DNA from: Orientallactaga sibirica
Taxonomy: Eukaryota; Chordata; Mammalia; Rodentia; Dipodidae
Length of the DNA stretch: 64,000 nt
Assembly (NCBI GenBank): GCA_036365145.1
Contig: JAEOAD010000040.1
Location: 11,224,501 to 11,288,500, forward strand
Reading direction: 5' to 3'
Below are positions 35,450-47,770 of the stretch, piece after piece; position 1 is the stretch's first letter; every line of letters starts with the position of its first letter. A program made the position numbers and the translations under genes. Below the pieces are notes generated by a model. It made no database searches and was not told the origin of the DNA. It saw only the letters and a program-made list of their open reading frames with translations.

Positions 35450-35640
35450 AGAGAGATTATCAATCCTTGCAAAATCCTGGTAGGTAGACAGGGGACCAGT
35501 GATAAAGGTTTTCTAAGTTGGGTTAAATATTTGGAACTTTGTCTGGACAGCAGCTGGAAATTTTAAACACAAGCAAAAAATGATCTGATTAACATTTTTG
35601 AAAAATCAGTCTGAAAGCTGCATCAACATGGGTGAGAAAA
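35450..35640 (+). repeat. fragment of the same ancient repeat as 4390-5880
   Basis: 'acaagcaaaaaatgatctga', 'ttttgaaaaatcagtctga' and neighbouring purine-rich sequence follow the order expected for that repeat. Heavily diverged. Confidence 0.35.
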
Positions 35641-35649
35641 TTACTAATT

Positions 35650-36025
35650 AAACTGATTATGCACAGTGTACAAAGTCGTTCGCCTAAGATGTGTCACCAC
35701 TGGAAATGTGCCAGCATACCTCTTTTGTAAACTAAAATGGGTGAAATGTGTTCTGTTGAATAAAAAAGGACAAGGGGGGTTCTCATTGTTTACGAATTAC
35801 AATATGCTTCCTTTCTTCATCGTAGTGCATTCATCATTTGGAGCCAGGAAAGGAATGCCTGTGACTCCCAATGTTGCAATGCAATTCATGAAAAAATAAT
35901 AATAAATGACAGGCAAACCTTCAGAAGTATCAGATGATTATTCCCTAATATGCAGTGACAATCCCGTTACCTAAGGGAGTAAATCTTAAAAGCTGTTATA
36001 AAATTACCCAATCACTATTCATTAA
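35650..36025. other. unique sequence
   Basis: No gene or repeat recognised. Confidence 0.5.
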
Positions 36026-36112
36026 GGGCTGGGGGAGCAGCTCAGTGGTAGAGCATTTGTCTCCCACTTTCAAGGACCTTTGCTCAATTGCCAGGACTGA
36101 AAACAAACATTC
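36026..36112 (+). mobile_element. ID-like SINE
   Basis: A short tRNA-Ala-derived unit: 'gggctgggggagcagctcag', 'tggtagagcatttgtctccc', 'gctcaattgccaggactg', then A-rich. Matches the BC1/ID plan. Confidence 0.75.
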
Positions 36113-36776
36113 ATAATACAGTGGGTGACCTATAATTTTGTTTCCAGGTTGGAAAGTGGTTATACTAATTTAATTATTATTAAATGTCTTTATCATCTCA
36201 CAAGTTCCCAGCTTCTCTTACCCGGATGTTCCGATATACAATCAGACACAGAATATGTGACATAAGAGAAATGAACACTATGATTCAGTACTGATTAATG
36301 AAAAGGAGGTTGAGACAAATTGCCCTCCACATTTCAATGTTCTAAATAATCAAAACATTTTTCCCATTTTGTACAGAAAACTGACATTTAAATATATCAT
36401 AGCTTTACATAATGTTTCTCACTCAAGACTTATCTTCTCCTGAGGATGATTAGCGGTTGTTTGGATTCATGTACAAATATATTACTGACTTATTAATTTA
36501 TGTAGGGCATGGATTTTTCTCATGCATCTTTTTAAATTAAACTTCTAAAGAATTTTAAAGGCTTAATGACACACAGTAACCAAAATTGAATTTACAGTTA
36601 TCAAATTATTTAAAAGAAAGGAGGAAGTACAGTTTGTATTATAGGAGATGGTATTTAAGAGTATTAAAGCAAACATAATAATAAAATGTAGCTAAGCTTT
36701 CCAGAGGGTAGCCAACCATTAAATGGAAACGGATCACGGAAAGGGATGTAGAAGAAATAGCCATCTGTACACCCCA
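36113..36776. other. unique sequence
   Basis: No gene or repeat recognised. Confidence 0.5.
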
Positions 36777-36784
36777 TTTTAATG

Positions 36785-36793
<9 letters not shown>

Positions 36794-36825
<32 letters not shown>

Positions 36826-36967
36826 GTTTTTCGAGGTAGGGTCTCACTCTGGCCCAGGCTGACCTGGAATTAACTATGTAGTCTCAGGGTGGCCTTGAAC
36901 TCATGGCGATCCTCCTACCTCTGCCTCCTGAGTGCTAGGATTAAAGGCGTGCGCCACCACGCCCGGC
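36794..36967 (-). mobile_element. B1 SINE, young
   Basis: Poly-T edge of more than 30 bases, full B1 ending 'gcgccaccacgcccggc'. Flanked by TTTAATGTCTTTT duplications (from 36778 and from 36968). Nearly the same sequence as 62384-62545. Confidence 0.93.
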
Positions 36968-37217
36968 TTTTAATGTCTTTTTTTTATCATATGTCTTGCA
37001 AATATTTTTGTTCTTAATTTTTCTTTTGTTTTTGTGCTGGCTTTCTTAAAGGAGTATCTTTCGTGAAGATACCTTGTCACAGAATTGGATTCAGTTGTTG
37101 TTAGGATCAGCTGGTCTTATTTGCTTCTGGATCTTATATGATGTTTGGGAATAAGGAATATTGAATTCTCCCACTCTTTCTTATGCTTGTAAAACTAGTT
37201 CTCATTTTATATTATGG

Positions 37218-37356
37218 GATGTTTTGTTTTGTTTGAGGTAGGGTCTCACTCTACTTCAGGCTGATCTGGAATTGTTCTGTTGTCTCAGGGCTTGAATTTA
37301 CAGTGATTTGCCCCCCAAGTACTGGGATTAAAGACATGAGCCATCATGCCCAACCT
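37218..37356 (-). mobile_element. B1 SINE, diverged
   Basis: 'gtttgaggtagggtctcact', 'ctgggattaaagacatgagc', 'catcatgcccaacc', with an internal deletion. Confidence 0.85.
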
Positions 37357-37359
37357 TTG

Positions 37360-38635
37360 TGGGATTTTGATAGTACATTTTTTTTGTTGTTTTATTGTAA
37401 GCTATTATAATTTTCTAGCAACACTAATTAAATGGTTCATGCTTATCCATACCATTAGTAGTAAGCATCCTCATATTATTTGAATAGATGTTGTAAACTA
37501 TTCTACTCCATTACTAAGAGTCATAGTTTTCAATCAGTGTATAGCATGCTAATTTTATAATGTAATTTTACATTTAAGAATGGTGTGCTCCCTAATCATT
37601 TAATCATTAGTAAATACCGGTAGTAGGTCTAGTTCAAACATGAACCAAGATGGAAATTCGACCTCGGTAAACCAAACTCATTTTATAATCCTTCATACAG
37701 ACACCTATCGGTTCAGCAGATTTCACAGTAGAGTACAAAATGGTCCTTAGGTGACTTAATGAAGAAGATCCACTTTTAGTTCCTAAGTGTGAATCAGGAA
37801 AAGAGAAGTCAGGACTTTAGGAAGTCCAGTCACCCTCCTGTCTATTGTAGGCCTCCATGTGTCAGGAGATAATGCTGCATTTCTGCTGTAAGGCTTCTGG
37901 AAACCATGACCATGACCACTGGGCTAGACCCCTTTATCCTTAAACAGAGGCCGGCATGACACCTCAATGAAATGTGCTTGGCATGAGAACAGAGTATTTT
38001 TTTTTTCTCTTCCCTACTCAATTTCACCATAAGAAACTGTACTTGGCATAGACTAAAAACCCAATAACCATTTGCTAAAGTCTTGCTAAAAGGATGGATG
38101 GAATTCTAGTGAAAAGCATAATACACTTCAGCTGGAACTGACTCTTTATACATCAATCTCAATGTCACGAGCTAGCAGGGCTTGGCTTACCTTATAACTA
38201 AAGAAATACAACAGGGTCAGTTTGCCACTGGGAATTATGATAATTAGCTCTCGGGCAGGCTACAAGGCTAATATGTAATTACCTCTATTACTCCTGATTT
38301 TCAGACATTTCTTAGCTATTTAGACAAGTGTATTTTTTTCTATAAGAATTTAAGTGAGATAATCAGATAAAAATGTAAGACAATCCTTTTAAATTAGTGG
38401 ACTACTTGACAGAAAGGATATGTTCATATTTGACTAGCCCATCTGCATGCTCTTGAGGCTATAATGCTATAATGCTATCTTATTTCATTTTATTACTTTG
38501 GTTCATGCCATTGTATCAAAATCAGTGGTAACATTCCTTTCTATATTTTTTTCATGTAAAATTATAACAATTATAGCTAGGAAATTTTAATATAGTATAA
38601 ATTAATTTCATCATTCTTGCTCATTTTTTGTATGT
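37360..38635. other. AT-rich unique sequence
   Basis: No gene or transposon recognised over about 1.3 kb. Confidence 0.5.
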
Positions 38636-38639
38636 ATGC

Positions 38640-38985
38640 ATGTTTGCATGTGTCAAGACGAACCTGTGTCACCTTTGTATGAGTAGGTAAGTACCTGTGT
38701 GCATGTGGAGGCCAGAGGTTGACCTAAGATATGTGCCTCAATTCCTCTCCACTTGATTGTTGAGGCAAGGTCTCTCATTTGAACTCAGAGCTCACCATTT
38801 AGACTAGTCTAACTAGACGGCTTGCCCAGAGGATACCCTATTTCTGGCTCCAGAGTTCTGGAATTACATATGGGGTGTCGTGCCTACCCACCATGTATAT
38901 GGGTACTGGGAAAACAAAACTCTGGTCCTTATGCTTACAGGGCAGACATTTTATTCACTGAGCAAAATCCCTAGCCCAGTTTTTA
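38640..38985 (-). mobile_element. B4-like SINE
   Basis: 'tgtgcatgtggaggccagag', 'gttgaggcaaggtctctcat', 'gaactcagagctcaccattt', 'ggaaaacaaaactctggtcc', 'gagcaaaatccctagccc'. Complete in order, from the CA-tail side to the ID head. Confidence 0.82.
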
Positions 38986-39139
38986 CTCATCTTGCCTAAG
39001 AAAATCTGGTATGTTATTAGATAACATAATGCTAAATTATATGTACAGAATCATGAAAGAGCAAACCATTTATTACTACAATAGTAGTTTTTATTTAAAA
39101 ATTCAACAACTGTTTAGCCATTTTATATTTAGCACTTCA

Positions 39140-39191
<52 letters not shown>

Positions 39192-41033
39192 TTTTGAATG
39201 AACAGGTTTCCTATTTTTGAAAACCAATTCCCTCTTATGAACCAGAACTACTATCACTGAGAGTATACTACATAAACTATAATATTACATAGTATAATCG
39301 GTGTATTATAATAATGAGGGAAAAGTGAATATTTTAATAATGATACTTACAACTACAATTGAGCAATAGTTCTTTGGAAGAATACATGTATTTTTGTAGG
39401 CATATATCATTGTCTAAAATGTTCGCATGCAAGTCCTGCAAAGGCAGTCATCTCATTTCTGACTTTTGGAGTCCAATTAGTGTGTGGCCTCAATTCGCAT
39501 CCATTCTGGAGTTTGCTCCAGTGCCAAGTGTCTCATGGGCAGCTCTCAGTCAGTCACTGCCTCCACAGAGGTAAGAAAATGCAGCTGGCTCGAACGCCCT
39601 GTGGGCCTTGCCGAGCTTCCTTTGACCTGTGTTGCAATCTAACACTTCTCCTCATAGCCAAGTTTTCCTCGCTCGCTCTCTTTCTTGTGGACCACAAATG
39701 CCAAACAATCTGACAGCTCTTCCAGCTCCAATATTCTTCTCCCATTCCCTTTCCTGATCATGTTCCTTGATGAATCTCTTGACGTTGGCTCCTGAGAGGA
39801 CACAGACCTTCAGAAATATATCCAGACAAAAAAGGGCGGTTAGATAGGGATTGTGAATTGGTTCTAGGGGGAAGATAGGCTCACAATGGAATTGGTGCCT
39901 CAGTGTGGCCATGGGGCTCCCGCGAGATCTTCCATGAAAGCCTTTATGTCCTGAAATGGAAAGACGGGATTGGCACAGCTAAGGAATGATGGTTACATTG
40001 CTGGAATCCTGAGCTTGAAGACTTTAAATGCCTATGAAAAATGAGCTTTTTCTTAAAAGGTCAGACACCCGGAGTGGAAATCTTAGGTTCCTGAACACGG
40101 GGAGGCTCTTTTGCACTGACTTCCCTGCACAAGTTAGGTATGCGGCTCCACACTCAAACTCATAATGCTTCCGGGAATTTATGTCTTCTCTGGTAAAATA
40201 CACACACACGTCTCTATTGCTTTGGAAGTCATTACAGAGGTGTCTCCCCAAGAAGACAGAAGATGCCCCTTGGCAAGCTGCCTCCACCTCCTTTCCGGGC
40301 TCTTGGCACAAGCTAGATGTGAATCTTCTATAAGCCAGAGGAGAAGAAAGAGACCTCACATCAAAGACCTGTAAGAAGTAAGGAGCTAAAGAAGAATTGC
40401 TGGGATTAGATGTGTTAATCAAAGTGTCTGTCGTGTGCGATTAGATAAATTCATTTTCTCCTGAGCACTGAACAACCCCACAAGCATAACAGGGAAAGGA
40501 AAAAAAAAAAAAAAACACTGCTAGGATGGTCCTAGAAATATAGAAAAAGTGATGAACATTCAGGAAATTGCAATGTCTCTGCTGCCTTAGTCAATGGTAG
40601 AGAAACACAACACTCAAATAACTCACTACTGATGCTAACGAGCCACTGAATATGATAATTAATGTTTCTAACTGGTGGGATTTTACCAGTGTAGCTTTTA
40701 ATATACCACTCACTTGATGTAGTTTGATAACCTACAAACGATCAGCTACATAAAGAGATTTTACTGGTTTTTCTAGTTCTTTCTTCCCCTATCTTTCCAT
40801 AGAAGGGAGAAGTTTTGCATTCAAAATAGAATATTGATTCCGGAATGTAGGTGAGATTAAAGTGTGAAGACTGTGTTGTGTGCAGCAGTGCAGAGTTGTT
40901 ATTGGAAGCGAGCGCTGTCACTCACTGTGTGGGGGACTAGCATGAAAACTCAGCAGCAGAAGCCAAGTTTAGATGGCTGAGAGGTTGGAAGATAAAGGGG
41001 CGATAAACTTTTCTGCAAAGTATTATCAGTAGC
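38986..41033. other. 2 kb unique block, part mildly CpG-enriched, with TA repeat
   Basis: A (TA)n tract lies at 39143-39188. From about 39400 to 40450 there are some 19 CpGs and few repeats, more than the surroundings. A good 5' splice-site match, AG|GTAAGA, is at 39569-39576. A 132-codon minus-strand frame (40024-40422) has no recognisable family feature. No gene can be assigned. Confidence 0.45.
39143..39188. repeat. (TA)n microsatellite
   Basis: About 23 perfect units. Confidence 0.95.
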
Positions 41034-41215
41034 CTGGTGTGGTGGCACACGCCTTTTAATCCAATGCTTGAGAGACAGAGGTAGGAGGATCACCTTGAGT
41101 TCAAGGCCTCCCTGAGACTACAGAATGAATTGCGGGTCAGCCTGGGCTAGTGTGAGACACTACTTCGAAAAACCAAAAAATAAAAAAATAAAAAATAAAA
41201 AAAACCCAGAAAACA
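41034..41215 (+). mobile_element. B1 SINE
   Basis: 'cctggtgtggtggcacacgc', 'ttgagttcaaggcctccctg', 'gggtcagcctgggctagtgt', followed by a long A-rich tail. Confidence 0.9.
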
Positions 41216-41337
41216 AAAAACAAAAACAAATAAACAAAAATGCTATCAGCAAACTCTGAAGGAAACCCTGTGGTAAAACTTACTTAAAACTAAAATAATG
41301 CTTGGAACAATACTTTCCCATGGACTTTTGATAGTTT

Positions 41338-41541
41338 GTAAAATATTTTATTTATTTATTTGAGAGAGAGAGGCAGAAAGAGAGAGGAAATGGGTGCACC
41401 AGGGCCTCCAGCCACTGCAAAGGAACTCCAGAGGCATGGAACACCTTGTGCATCTGGCTTACAAGAGTACTGGGGAATCAAATGTAGGTCCTTAGGCTTC
41501 CCAGGCAAGTGCCTTAATTGCTAATCCATCTCTCCAGCCTG
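41338..41541 (-). mobile_element. Dip (B2-like) SINE
   Basis: 'tattttatttatttatttga', GA run, 'ggtgcaccagggcctccagc', head end 'taatccatctctccagcct'. Confidence 0.9.
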
Positions 41542-41617
41542 CCCTTTCATATTTTTAAATACTACATTGAACGTGACAGACATGCATTTGCCCTTTTCCT
41601 AACTTCATTCCCACTTT

Positions 41618-41865
41618 TTTTTTTTTTTATTTGAGAGAGACACAGAGAGAGAGGAAGACACACACACAGAGAGAGAATGGGCACGCCAGCGGCCTCTCAG
41701 CTGCTGTAAATGAACTCCAGACATGTGTGCCCCCTTGTGGGCAAGTGTGGCATTGTGCGCTTGCATCACTTTTGTGTCTGGCTAAAGGTGGGACCTGGAG
41801 ATCGAATGGGCGTTCTTAGGCTTGGCAGGCAGGCACCTTAACCACTAAGCCATCTCTCCAGCCCT
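41618..41865 (-). mobile_element. long-form Dip SINE
   Basis: Carries the extra block 'ccccttgtgggcaagtgtgg' / 'cgcttgcatcacttttgtgt' absent from ordinary Dip copies. Exact 14 bp duplication, TTCATTCCCACTTT (41604-41617, 41866-41879). It is 76 bp from another Dip in the same orientation. Confidence 0.92.
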
Positions 41866-42054
41866 TTCATTCCCACTTTGCATTGGAAACAATTTTCCAA
41901 TAAAGATTCAAACTTGCTGCCACCATGAGTGAGTAGAAGCCAGGTTTCCAAGTTAGGGCCAATAAACCCAGCCCACTGGAGGCTGAAGTAAAACAATGAT
42001 GAAGAATTTCAACCCATGTTTCATCTTCTTCCCCAAGGTAGTATTTCTTTCTTT

Positions 42055-42240
42055 TTTTTTTTTCTTTTCTTTTTTTGTTTGTTTTTTGTTTTATGGACTT
42101 TTCAAGGTAGGGTCTCACTCTACCTCAGGCCGATCTGGAATTCACTATGTAGTCTCAGGATGGCCTTGAACTCATAGTGATCCTCCTACCTCTGCCTCTC
42201 AAGTGCTAGGATTAAAGGTATGTGCCATCACACCCAGCTC
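42055..42240 (-). mobile_element. B1 SINE
   Basis: T-rich edge, 'ttcaaggtagggtctcactc', 'caagtgctaggattaaaggt', 'gtgccatcacacccagct'. Confidence 0.9.
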
Positions 42241-43889
42241 TGCATTTTCTTATCTCTATGATATCCCAAGTTCTCTTTTTAATTTTGTTTTATTAATTAT
42301 GTACTTTACTGGATGTACATATCCCATGTCAGTCATGGTCAGAGAGTTGGGACGTCCAGTCCCAACCACCACTAACTTCCAGGTTGGGGGCAGGAAGCTG
42401 AAGATGAATTGATCACAGATGACCCGTGCTTTCATCAATTATTTCTGCATAATAAAGTTTCCATCGGACATAAAAATACAAGTCTCCAAGAGTCTCCGGT
42501 TGGGTGGCCACATGGAGATTCTTAGAGGACAATGTGCAAAAAGAGCAACTAACTCCACACACACCTCCACATGCCTGTGCTACATGTGCCAGCCACATAT
42601 GGTGATCTCTCTCATTTGTATCTCCCTTAGAATAAATCAGTAATAAAAGTTAAAAGAAAAAGAGTTTCAGGCTAGCCAAAGATACATATCAAGTTTCAAT
42701 CAAGAAAAAAATACTTTTAAAAATAAAACATAGAAAAAGAATATGTAAAACCTAGACGTTTTTTCACTCTAGCTAAGTAAGTTATAAAGAATAAAACCTC
42801 TAGTTAAAGGATGTGTTTTATTTGCCCACTGAGGATACAGATCTGACAGCATCTCCTGCTTAATCATGAAAGACACTCTCAGTAGAGCTCCTCAAAGACT
42901 CTTAGTTCATATCATTAAAATTGAATTATAAAACAAGGGTAACATCACTGTGTGGAACTCCCACATTACAGAGAAATTGTGAACTGTTTCTTGACATGCT
43001 ACAAATTTCATCAGTCATCTCACATAAGTTTTTCCTCACAATTCATAGGAAGTATGATATTACAGACAGATTACTGGAGCTAATGTGGAGCAAAGGGACA
43101 GAAGACAATACGTCAGGAGAACATTGGGACAGGGATCCCGTACAGCTTCTGGGTGGGATGCTGATTAGGAATGGAGCTAAAGTGGGTGGTAACAGAAGAT
43201 ATGCTTAAGAAATGTTAACAGAATATTAGAATAGTGGATCACAGTATTTTTTTGGTCTCCAGGTGTGTATGTAAATAAAGGTACAGTATTCTGTATTGTA
43301 CCAAGTACACACACACACACACACAAAGTGTGCCCTTGGAAGCTTGGATTTAAAGAATCTGCAAAGACAATTCTAAAAGAGACAGAAAATTAGATCAGGA
43401 CGGGCTGAATTTCCACCATGAACTCATTCCCCAACCTAAGGCAGTTTTGTACAATAAATACCTCTTCGTGTGGCCAACAGTCTTGGTGCTGTCTGTGTCT
43501 CTTGCTGATCACTTGCTACAGCTCCTACAGCAGCACTTCAACATGGACTGTCATGACAGGGGGTGGATTACTTTCTTAAAGCACGTTAAACTACTTCTAC
43601 AGCATCCTTGTCTCTCTCATCCTTTCACTCCTTCACAGAACAGAACAAAGCTAAGCTTTTGCCTGGATTTGCTTTTTGGTTTCAAGAAATGAATCTGGCT
43701 GGATCAATCTAGACCACCATAAGTTTCTCCTTATCAAGAATAAGGATGTTGCAAACTTACTTAGAGTCCTTCTATCTACTAGAGAACCACTTCCAATGTG
43801 CTTTGTGAACTTGTCCTTATGGTCACAGCTTAGCTAATTGGCAAAAATAAGGTTTAGCTTCTATTCGTATTGACTTTCAATATTTCTTC
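42241..43889. other. unique sequence
   Basis: About 1.6 kb with no recognised transposon or gene. A short (CA)n lies near 43307-43325. Confidence 0.5.
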
Positions 43890-43894
43890 CTCAC

Positions 43895-44238
43895 TGTTGT
43901 AGGCAGGTTCACATTGCTGGTAGAAAACACATGACCATGAGCAGCTTTTTTTTGGGGGGAAGGGTTTATTTTGGTTTACAGACTCAAGGGGAAGCTCCAT
44001 GATGGCAGGGGAAAACGATGACATGAGCAGAGGTTGGGCATCACCCCTGGCCAACATAAGAAGCAGCACTAGAAGAGTGGGGTAAACACTGGCAAGGGGA
44101 AGCGGCTGTATCACCCATAAACTCACATCAAACAACACACTCCCTCCAGGAGGCTTTATTTCCCAAACTGCCATCAGCTGCGGACCTAGTATTTGCCCCA
44201 CCTAAGTTTATGGGGGACACGTGAATCAAACCTCCACA
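43895..44238 (-). mobile_element. solo LTR, ERVL-MaLR type, second subfamily
   Basis: A 344 bp LTR. On the minus strand it begins TGTGGAGGTTTGATTCACGT and ends TACAACA. A perfect 5 bp duplication, CTCAC (43890-43894, 44239-44243), flanks it. It carries AATAAA on the minus strand near 43970 ('tttatt' on the plus strand) and 'gtttgggaaataaagcctcc'. It differs widely from the LTRs at 264 and 2078, so it is another subfamily. Confidence 0.87.
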
Positions 44239-44243
44239 CTCAC

Positions 44244-45326
44244 TAAGCTAAATCATTCCTAGCTCTTGTTTGAGAGTGAGAGACTTGCAAATGATCCTTA
44301 CATTTGACCACTGAGAGTCCATGGTGGTATTATTAACTGGCATAATTTCAACACTGCTATCTTTCAGGGAGTAAGGAAACCAAAGACGGATAGGAAAATC
44401 ACCAGATAGGGAAGCAATCAGCGGACACAACATTCATGAATCAAACCTGTCATTCGTTTATGAATATGGCTCATTGTTTCCCCCAAAGAACTACAATAAT
44501 AACATCAATGAGATCACCACAAGAAATGCAAACATAATGAAATTGTTAGAAACATTGCAGGAGTTACCAAAGTGTGAATGAGTGAGGAAGTAACTATGAG
44601 CCATGGGAGAAATGTGGTCCTGTTAGACGTGTCATTCAGGGGTCACCACAAACCATCAATTCAGTAAAAACATTGTTCTTACAAATATAACCGATTGAAG
44701 TTCAAAAACATAAAACAACAGCTGTTCCACATAAGCAATGGTCTCGGTGAGGCACGACTTAAATAAACAGCCAGATAATCCTCTAGCTAATCTTTTAACA
44801 AGGTAAGCGCCATCACTACTATCGAATACCACCACATTCCCTCTGTTCGGCTCCCTAGTCAGACCCTCAGTCCTTGGCCGGTTTTTGAAAAGAGCTGTGT
44901 CATATCGACCGCTTACTGCTGCCCCTGCAGTTTCATTATCCCCACTCCTTCCCAGTCCACCAGGACTTCAGACTAAACCTTTGTGCTCCTTGCCTCATCT
45001 CCCCTGCCTTTTGAAGCTACTCTGTATTAATCCTCAGGTCCACTGCTATGAGCTGTGTGTGGGTTTTTTTGTTTTTTTTTTTTTTTTAATCATCAGAGTA
45101 TCACTTGTGGAAAACCGTTCATTTCCCAGCTTTCTTCACTTTTTCAGAAAGTGCCTCCAAGGTTCTTAGCTCTGGTTACAGGCCAGCATCCAAAAATATA
45201 TTGCTGTTGTCTTATTTCCTTTTCTTTCCTCTTAAATCATCCCGTCCTCAGAGATTTATGGTGCACTTATGTCACAGTTCTGTCTACAAACAGGTTTCTG
45301 TGTTCAAGTGCCAACCCATGCAAAAA

Positions 45327-45357
<31 letters not shown>

Positions 45358-46355
45358 ACAAACTACTAAAGTAGTCCCTCAATACAAATATTAGAAGTGT
45401 TGCAACCTGTTCAGATTTATACATTCACAAGACATTAATTGAATTCACAGCAGGGCATGACTTCGGATTGGGGCACTCAGAAACACCTTAGGAAAAATGG
45501 GGACTTGGGATTATAGGTGGAAAGCTGGTAGCAGTCATGGGATTCCTGATTGCTCTGGTCTTCTTGTCTCCCATCAAGTCTGCACAGGGTATCTGAGAAT
45601 CTTTGGTATAGAATAATGGATAACAACAAAACTTTCCTTTGGGAAACCAAAACTATACTTTCACATAATAGTTTTTCTATTCCTTACATTATCACATACA
45701 CAGAATCTAAGTTTTCAATATCTGAGCTTTGTTTTGTTTTATCTTGTTTTTGTACAACAAAGATCAAATGACATTTGTCCATCAATGTGCCCATGAGCTA
45801 ATTAACACATAACAGTAATAAGAATAGGGCCTGGCACATGGCTAGTTCTTATTATATGTCAGATATCACATACTGAAACATTTAATTTCATTCTCAGTTC
45901 TTTCGTAAAACTTCCATATCTAATAACACAATATTCTCCATTTTTCCCATAGGAATCCGGCCCATGTCTTCCATGTTTACTCTTGGTAATTTTAGGCTCC
46001 AGGGACATTTTCAGCTATTCTCACTCTTGTTCTTAACTGTTTTTTTAAGACTCTGTTGCTCAGTTGGCATGAAATGTTTACCTTAACCTTTCTAGATGCA
46101 ATCCAAGGTCCAGATTCTACTTGTTTCATCAACTAACCTTCACAACCTTCACTTTCCCTGTCATCTCAGATTAGATCTCTCTCCCCAGCTTACCCTGTCA
46201 CTTTGTGGTTTTCTCACTCTAAAATTAATCGGTTTTCACTAGTCTTGTTCACAGGAAATGTTCAATGAATCTTTGTCTAATTAAATAAGAGATATTCAAC
46301 ATAGTGTTATTAATTTGTAATGAAAAGAGCTTCCAATTTTAACCAAGGAGATAAA
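44244..46355. other. unique sequence
   Basis: About 2.1 kb with no recognised transposon or gene. It holds a T-run near 45067-45088 and an (AATA)n tract at 45325-45357. Confidence 0.5.
45325..45357. repeat. (AATA)n microsatellite
   Basis: About eight AAAT units. Confidence 0.9.
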
Positions 46356-46368
46356 AATAAAGTCCAAG

Positions 46369-46600
46369 GGGTTGGAGAGATGGCTTAGTGGTTAAGGTGC
46401 TTGCCTGCAAAGCCAAAGGACCTTGATTCAATTCTCCAGGACCCACGTAAGCCAGATGCACAAGGAGTGCATGCATCTGGAGTTCATTTGCAGTGGCGGG
46501 ATGCCCTGGCATGCCCCTTCTCTCTCTCTCTTTCTCTCTTTCTCTCTCTCTCTTAAATAAATTAATTAATTAAATATATTTTAAAAAAATAATAATAATA
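46369..46600 (+). mobile_element. Dip (B2-like) SINE
   Basis: GGGGTTGGAGAGATGGCTTAG head, 'gattcaattctcc', CT run and AAATTAATTAA tail. An approximate ATCCAAG/GTCCAAG duplication is seen. Confidence 0.9.
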
Positions 46601-47114
46601 TCCAAGAATGTTGTCTAATTTCCTGATTTTTACATCCACAAAAACTGTAATTTGCTCAAGTGAAGAAAGATAGTAATATAGTTGGCATTATGTGTTTGCA
46701 ATTTCTACACTCATAGGTTCAATCTGACAGGTATTGAAAATGTTGTTAAATGTGTCTGTCCTGAACACGTGTACTGTTTCTTGTCATTATTTCTAAGTAA
46801 TGTAGCATATCAGCTCCTCACAGTGAATCAAGTATTATAAATAAGCAATCTAGAGATGATTTAAAGTGTGTAGGAGGATGCGCACAAATTTTTATCAAGT
46901 CCTACATCATTTTCTGTAAGAGACTTCAGCATCCTAGGTGTGGGAGCTGGAGGCTACATCAGGGAAGTTGCATGGGGTTCTGTGTCAGGCTCTTTGTTCA
47001 TCAGGCACTCAAACTGATCTCATTTTTTTCACTCTCTGAACTAGTTGTCGTTACTAGAGCTCATTTCCAGTTCCTATGCCTTCCCGAAACCCATCAACTC
47101 AGAGAGGATACTGA
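46601..47114. other. unique sequence
   Basis: No gene or repeat recognised. Confidence 0.5.
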
Positions 47115-47365
47115 GCTATAGAGGGCATTCATTTTCTAGGGCTGCCTTAAAAAGAACTCAAATGTGAAAGATGTAGGCAAAACAAATGGGGTGCTCATAG
47201 AAGCATTGGAGCCTGGGACTCATGAACTCGTTTCCCTCTGAGGACTAAGAGAGACGGTGCTCTCCTAGCCTCTCTCCTTGTTGCGTGGGCTTGTTGCTGA
47301 TGGCTTTCCTCTCTTGATTTTGCTTCATGGCTCTGATTTCTGCCTTTGTCTTCATGGATAATTCA
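47115..47365 (+). repeat. ancient mammalian interspersed repeat fragment (family not named)
   Basis: 'ttttctagggctgcctta' at one end, then 'cctctgaggactaagagaga', 'tggctttcctctcttgattt' and 'ttctgcctttgtcttcatgg' in the order I recall for a common old mammalian repeat. The middle is deleted. Confidence 0.4.
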
Positions 47366-47419
47366 ACATCTGTGTAAGCTGGTGCGAGGACAGATACAAC
47401 GTATAAACAAAACCTTAAT

Positions 47420-47770
47420 TTTCTGGAAGTGTGCATGTATGCGGTGTGGTTTGTGTGGGGGGTGTACAGCATGTGCACATATATGTGCAGCTATGTATGC
47501 CCTGTGTGTGCAAGTGTAGAGACCAGAGGAAAATATCAGTTGCCTCCCCTCCATTGGTTACCGGCATGTGTCCTTTAGATGGTCTGTCCCTGATCTGAGA
47601 GCTTGTTTTTGTGAACCCAGCACTGTTCCAATCTCAATTGCATACAGGACTGAGGTGACAGAGGAGTGTGGTCAAATCCATCTGCTTATGTGTGTGCTGC
47701 GCATTGAATTTGTGGTCTCTTAAGTCCCCTCCAGCCCTCTGGCTTATGCAGAAAACCCTCTTACTCACTG
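47420..47770 (-). mobile_element. B4-like SINE, diverged
   Basis: GT-rich edge, 'caagtgtagagaccagagga', 'catgtgtcctttagatggtc', 'tgcgcattgaatttgtggtc', 'cttactcactgagcattacc'. Confidence 0.6.

Noticed and set aside
40024..40422. 132-codon minus-strand frame as a protein gene
   Set aside because: No domain, no supporting exon structure and a length reachable by chance in 64 kb; kept only as part of a low-confidence observation.
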